Source: Jacaranda mimosifolia
Lineage: Eukaryota; Streptophyta; Magnoliopsida; Lamiales; Bignoniaceae
Length of the DNA: 64,000 bases
Assembly: GCA_018894105.1 (NCBI GenBank)
Contig: CM032132.1
Coordinates: forward strand, 28,819,379 to 28,883,378
Direction: 5' to 3'
Shown here: positions 59,249 to 64,000 of the stretch, one piece after another
How the letters are laid out: every line of letters begins with the position of its first letter
How positions within the stretch are numbered: the stretch's first letter is position 1
Made by a program: the position numbers and the translations under genes
The notes under the pieces: model-generated
Database searches by the model: none
Told to the model about the DNA's origin: nothing
Seen by the model: the letters and a program-made list of their open reading frames with translations, nothing else

Positions 59249-61222
59249 TTGTTTTGAGATTTCAAAAATCTACAAAGGCGTAAAAGAGAATATAAAAATA
59301 TGATTGAATATTGATGTAGGAAACATGTTCATGGACTTTCAAGCATGTTTTTCTCCCACTATTTTATCAAATTCCTCACCTCTATAAGAAATTCAGGAAA
59401 TCTCATTTCCTAGTGAGAATCAAGGCCCAAAGGACTTGTAGCGGACCCATGACTCGTGAGACATCCACAAACAATCGTAAGGTAAGCAACTTTTGCTAAT
59501 TGCATCTCTATGCAACCCTTGATATGTTTTGTCTCACTCTTCATATAGACCCACGATTTGTGTGACATCTACACTACTAGGTGTTTAAGTCGAACCTACC
59601 AATCAATCTTTGATTCAAAATTGCACTATGTCATTCCACAACTCGTGAGACAATGTATAGGAAGTGTCAAATCAAAATTGCATCATATGCTAAGTAAGTG
59701 AGCATAGCTTTCCTCCATAAACATGACCTACAACTCGTGAGACATCACACATATGTGGCAACATCTCATGTCACATACTATTGGTAGAAGGCAATGATTA
59801 ATTAAAACTCCTTTTAATTTGTATCCATATGGACTTAATATTTTGAAAGTACTTAGACTCCTCTAAGTGGAGGGATTTTCTTGCTTGGAAAGTTCTCATC
59901 AATTTTATCTTCTCTTATTTAGGTTTTCTATATCCTAGTTATGCATCTCATACATCAATAGGATAAAGAAAGCATAAATAAGTAAATGCGCTTAGCATGC
60001 TCCTAGGGTGGGATGACCATGAGCCTTAACCAAATAGTGCACTTAGAGCCATAAGTGCACTACTTAGTTGATTTTAAGTGGGTTGATTAAATCTAGCTAT
60101 TACATAAATGTATCCCACACATTCATGGGTCATCATGCCTTATTGATTCCCTTGGCCTTCTTTATCTCCTTCCAACAATTACAAGAGAAAAGAAATCCTT
60201 ACTCCTAGTGATTCTACTCTTATAATATTTACAAGATAGAAAATTAAGAGGCATGCAAGCCCCAATTAAATACAACCATTTTCAACAACTTGAAACAAAT
60301 AAAATCATATTAAAGGTTCATGATCATCCCCATACATTCATCATCCGTTCAACAATTAAATGAACAATAAATAAGAATTGACATTCAATTCAACAAATTA
60401 AATGCTTATGTCATAAATAATTAATTAACTAGCAAAAATAAGCATAGCTCTTTATGCATCTCATATGCACTTAATTGAAGATAAACTTGAACAAGACTTT
60501 AAAAGCATGCAAAATTGTCTAACATAATTTTGAGACACTTAGACAATTTTTGTGCATCCAAAAATGTGTGAAAAATAAGTTAGAGACACAAAATAACACA
60601 AAAAGGCACCAAGAACGACCATAAGGCAGCTTTGGCTAGGTTGCTGCCCGTTGTCGCCCTTTCTGGCACGACAGCTGCCTGCTAGGCTAGGCAGCTAGAT
60701 GGCAACCTTGTCTAGCCACCCAGTAGTCAAGTTTTTTGCCCCCAATTCATGTTTTTTAAGCTCCAAACCCATATGGACACTTCCATAACTCATTTTTACA
60801 CAATTTAGATGAATTTCTAGATTTGGAACACCTTTCAAAAATAAAAATTCAAGTGCTCAAACATGCTTCAAACTTCAAGTGCAAGTAAGAATCAAAATCT
60901 TCAAAATCTCCAATTAATTCCAATCAAATTGGATCCAAAAATGACCAAAACACCTTAAGAATAAATTAAACATGTTATATCAACATATAACATAAACCAA
61001 TGCTAAATCAATATTTTAACACAATCATCTATGAATCAAAATCATGCCAACACACGAATCAATACTTAAATCACATATTAGCGTATCTCAATTCATCAAC
61101 AAAGGAGCCACATACAAAATCATCCAAATACTCAGATTCATCAATTGAATCAAGTATTTGGTGATTAGAATCAATTCATCACATGAATCAATCAACCAAA
61201 ATCCAAATTAAAGCATGAATTA
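59249..61222 (-). other. Long untranslated leader of copia element Y
   Basis: About 2 kb between the primer-binding site and the gag ATG has no coding similarity. It contains four copies of an 'actcgtgagacatc' motif (59446-59750) and a GC-richer patch at 60610-60720. Element X lost this region. Confidence 0.65.
59446..59750. repeat. Four-copy 'actcgtgagacatc' motif in the Y leader
   Basis: Copies start near 59446 (CCCATGACTCGTGAGACATC), 59549 (CCCACGATTTGTGTGACATC), 59632 (CCACAACTCGTGAGACAATG) and 59724 (GACCTACAACTCGTGAGACA), spaced about 80-105 bp. Confidence 0.65.
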
Positions 61223-61235
61223 GGCTCCTATACCA
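61223..61235 (-). other. Primer-binding site of copia element Y
   Basis: The minus strand reads TGGTATAGGAGCC, two bases after the LTR terminus (ACTTTCA, AG, TGG). It is a mutated form of the initiator-Met tRNA site TGGTATCAGAGCC. Confidence 0.8.
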
Positions 61236-61237
61236 CT

Positions 61238-63440
61238 TGAAAGTAAGAATAGGCTAAGAATCCAAAATATAGAACCATAAAAGGCTAAATATAACTTATC
61301 TACTCCACTTCAAGGATCTAATCATGCATTTAATAAGAATTTAGGTCTAGAAAATTTACTTTGAATGCTAAATCCAAAGGTAGGAGGAGAAAAACTCTCA
61401 TGAACTCTTCAAAGGAGCAATCGCACACAGCAGAAAGTCACCAACGGTTGGCCGCCTTCCACAATCCAAAATTGCTCAAAATTTACAAAGAGCACCTTAA
61501 CACACCAAGGAAGATGCTGTAAAAATTTTGTGCCAATCAAAGCTTCAAAAATCCTTCCGATCAACCACGAAAGTTACGAGACAGTAATGGTTCACCAAGG
61601 AGCACCAAGTCCCCCAAGTGTTGGACTTCTAATATAATAATCCACACACCCAAGGAGAGCTCTAATCTGCCTCAAGTTTGCTAGATAATGAGAGGATGAA
61701 GGTGAGGCAGTGGCACTTATGAGAGAATTGGAGAAGGAGAGAGTTTGAAGAGTGTGAAACTTCAACACATGAAAAATCACACTTTGGAATAAAAATGGGA
61801 ATCTTAGTGGAATGGCAATCTAATAGCCGGCCATCTCTTATTTATGGAGAGGATGGTGTGATGAAAGTTGGCATCACACCTCCCATGGTTAATTGGCCAA
61901 CTTCCCAACCAACTTGCATGTGAATTTCACATGCATTTGCATTTAATTTGCATCTTCATTTCATCTTATGAAATGTAATGCAAATTAACTCTAATTAAAT
62001 TCAAATGAACTCTTTCATTTGAAATTCCCTCCAAATTCTAAATTCTTATTTTAATTAAATTAACTCTTTAATTTAATTAATTAAATCGACTTAACTCCTT
62101 AAGTCAACTAACTTAACTCTTTAAGTTGACTTGACTAATTAATTATCACATGGCACCAATTAAATTAACTCCTTAATTTAATTGGTCTAATTTAACGCCT
62201 TAAATTATTTTGATTATTTTAACAATTAAATTTATCAAGCCTAGATGATCAAAGAATTAGTCAACCAAATTCTTCTCCAAAACCGCCTAGATGTGTTAGA
62301 AAATTCCTCATATCAAGTAGAACTTCCTTTAGGCTTTTGTGTGTGACACATTAGGTTCATCCATTTATTGGATATGGGCTCACAACTCATTGTGATATTT
62401 TAAATATTGAAACATTCACATTAGTTTAAACTCTTTTAAACTAATAATGCTTTTCAAATAATCTCCATTAATTGAAAAGTACACAATCTTCGTAGTCGAT
62501 GTCTAGGAACAAGGCCATGGAGTCCAACTAATTGGATGAAATGAATATTTCCTGATGAACCATTCTAGCTTTATGCTTACCATGCAAATACCGTCCTTCC
62601 ATCTCCTATCTTTCGAAATAGGCATAGGGTAACATACTTGTCAGCTCCCCAATAGCCTCGATAACTATTTTTCTAATCCCAATGTTCAATTCCCCTTTAT
62701 GAGCTTATCTTTGGAAGACTCCTTTTTCTAAGTTGTCATACTACCTTAGGCAAGGATTTCTTGGAATCAATCATTATAGAATACATAGGAGATGTACTTG
62801 TCCTTCACAACGACGAGGAGACGGATCCCATCTTGGATCTCACAAACCTCCATGTCTAAGTAGCTCATACCAAATCTCAACCCGAATGACCAACTACATG
62901 GTCGGTAAAGAGTCAAAGTATGAGGACCTAAACACAAGATTACCATGGATCCTCAAGTCAAATGACTAATTATATGCACTAGCGTAAGTTGGAGAACTTG
63001 CCACTACCGACTGGCCACTCCAACTATCTAGTGGATTCTCCAGGAAGGTCTTCAGTGAACTTGTTCTCTAACAAGCATCCACTAACATGCACCCATGTCT
63101 AACATTGATTGCTCATGAAACGGAGCAATATCCAACTCTTTGTATTTATGCATCGTTAGTGCAAGTCTATCTGAATCTTAGATGCCTTATCTCTTAAGCT
63201 TCTATGACTTGGAATATTTAATATCACGACCATGTAAGACTTATTTCATGCTTACCATCCAGTATGCAACCATGTCCTATAGTCATATGTGATTTAGGGG
63301 CTTCAACTAAATGCCAGTAGAGTAAAATAAGCATAAGATGAAGATAGCCATATTTATAAGAATATCATTCAATCAAGATTGTATCACAAGTGAAATAGTT
63401 TAAATACCAATTTAAATGGCTATGGGGCACTATTCCAACA
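61238..63440 (-). mobile_element. 5' LTR of copia element Y (2203 bp, complete)
   Basis: On the minus strand it starts TGTTGGAATAGTGCCCCATA and ends TATTCTTACTTTCA. It provides the reference against which the split 3' LTR pieces at 47438-48535 and 55554-55925 are recognised. Open frames inside, such as 62733-62969, have no protein similarity. Confidence 0.88.
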
Positions 63441-63445
63441 GAAAG
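63441..63445. repeat. Target duplication GAAAG, right of copia element Y
   Basis: Partner of GAAAT at 47433-47437. Confidence 0.8.
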
Positions 63446-64000
63446 GCTATCTTATCAAGCCAAAACTCACACTTACTAAACTTAGCATAAAGTTTATATT
63501 CTCAAAGTATCTGTAGTACTATCCTTAAGTTTCCTCATGTTCCTTCTTGATCCACATGTTCCTTCTTGCTCTTTGAATAGACTAGAATATCATCAAATAA
63601 ACAACCACAAATTGATCTAAATATGGCCTAAACACATGGTGCATTAAATCCACAAATGTTGCAAGTGCATTAGTCAACCTAAATGGTATTACCATGAACT
63701 CAAAATGACCATATCAAGAGTTTAGTGTCATGTTGGGTATATCCTCTCTCTAATCTTTAGTTGTCAATACTCTTGTCAAATTTCCATTTTGAAATAGACC
63801 TAAGATCCGTGTAATTGATCAAAGAGTCCTCTATTCAAGGCAAGGGGTACTTATTTTTAATTGTAACATTGTTCAAATCTTGGTAATCTATACACATCCT
63901 CAAAGTCTTATCTATTTTTCTTTACAAAATCAATAGCGCTCCCCAAGATGATGAATTTGGCAGAATAAACCCACTTTCAAGTAGCTCTTGCAACTACACC
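63446..64000 (-). pseudogene. Element Z pol, upstream part (RT), runs off the window
   Basis: Minus-strand fragments give Ty3/gypsy RT: CIDYRELNKVTIK-like traces near 63860-63900, [46 protein letters not shown] (the FIDDILIYS block is mutated after this) near 63570-63720. It joins in frame with 47437 when Y is removed. Stops show it is inactive. Protease and gag should lie beyond 64000. Confidence 0.82.

Larger units (their letters stand above)
47438..63440 (-). mobile_element. Ty1/copia element Y, interrupted by element X
   Basis: The 5' LTR is 61238-63440, the body about 55925-61237, and the 3' LTR is in two pieces, 55554-55925 and 47438-48535. Without X, Y is about 9.0 kb. It sits in the RT of gypsy element Z with GAAAT/GAAAG target duplications. 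Body coding is heavily decayed. One deletion fuses the RNase H region to the LTR interior near 55925, removing the polypurine tract and about the first 780 bp of the 3' LTR. Confidence 0.85.

Overview
The window looks like a repeat-rich intergenic stretch of a flowering-plant nuclear genome, probably a eudicot. It is AT-rich, contains a plant-type family 1 glycosyltransferase gene with a GT-AG intron, a decayed CC-NLR-like fragment, and layer upon layer of plant LTR retrotransposons (Ty3/gypsy chromovirus-like, Tat-like, TR-GAG, Ty1/copia, Sirevirus-like) and DNA transposons. The species cannot be named from the sequence. Only one host gene is intact: a UGT74-like glucosyltransferase at 23282-25338.

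Layout. 1-6459: a plus-strand Ty3/gypsy element whose 5' LTR runs off the window; its body is decayed and its 3' LTR is complete (2.9 kb). It sits inside the LTR of a minus-strand Tat-like non-autonomous element (6460-9930) rich in 80-bp and 59-bp tandem repeats. 9931-11880: a CACTA-like remnant. 11883-16790: an approximately 400-bp tandem duplication; its first copy is split by a 3.56-kb solo LTR (target duplication ATTTG) and its second by a 452-bp MITE (CCTTG). 18217-22208: a complete minus-strand LTR element coding only for Gag (target duplication TATAT). 23130-25338: the UGT gene. 25843-26931: minus-strand pseudogene debris, including an NLR whose P-loop segment is repeated three times. 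27945-28079: a fold-back MITE. 29390-37560: probable CACTA ends enclosing a dead Sirevirus-like Ty1/copia element with an env-like third ORF. 38480-41700: a minus-strand copia remnant split by a 2.2-kb Mutator-like element with 9-bp target duplications. 42034-43013: a degenerate inverted-repeat element. 43898-44238: a GC-rich/AT-rich tandem repeat. 44239 to the end: a minus-strand Ty3/gypsy element (Z) whose reverse transcriptase is split by copia element Y (47438-63440), whose own 3' LTR is split by a related copia element X (48536-55553).

How the parts relate. Apart from the UGT there is no pathway or operon-like organisation. Most of the window is explained by successive insertions followed by internal deletions. 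Boundaries were fixed by eye from TG...CA termini, primer-binding sites, polypurine tracts and matching target duplications. I saw no convincing new biological system. The most unusual items are the in-frame triplication of an NLR P-loop segment, the UGT's non-consensus PSPG residues, and the resolvable three-level retrotransposon nest.
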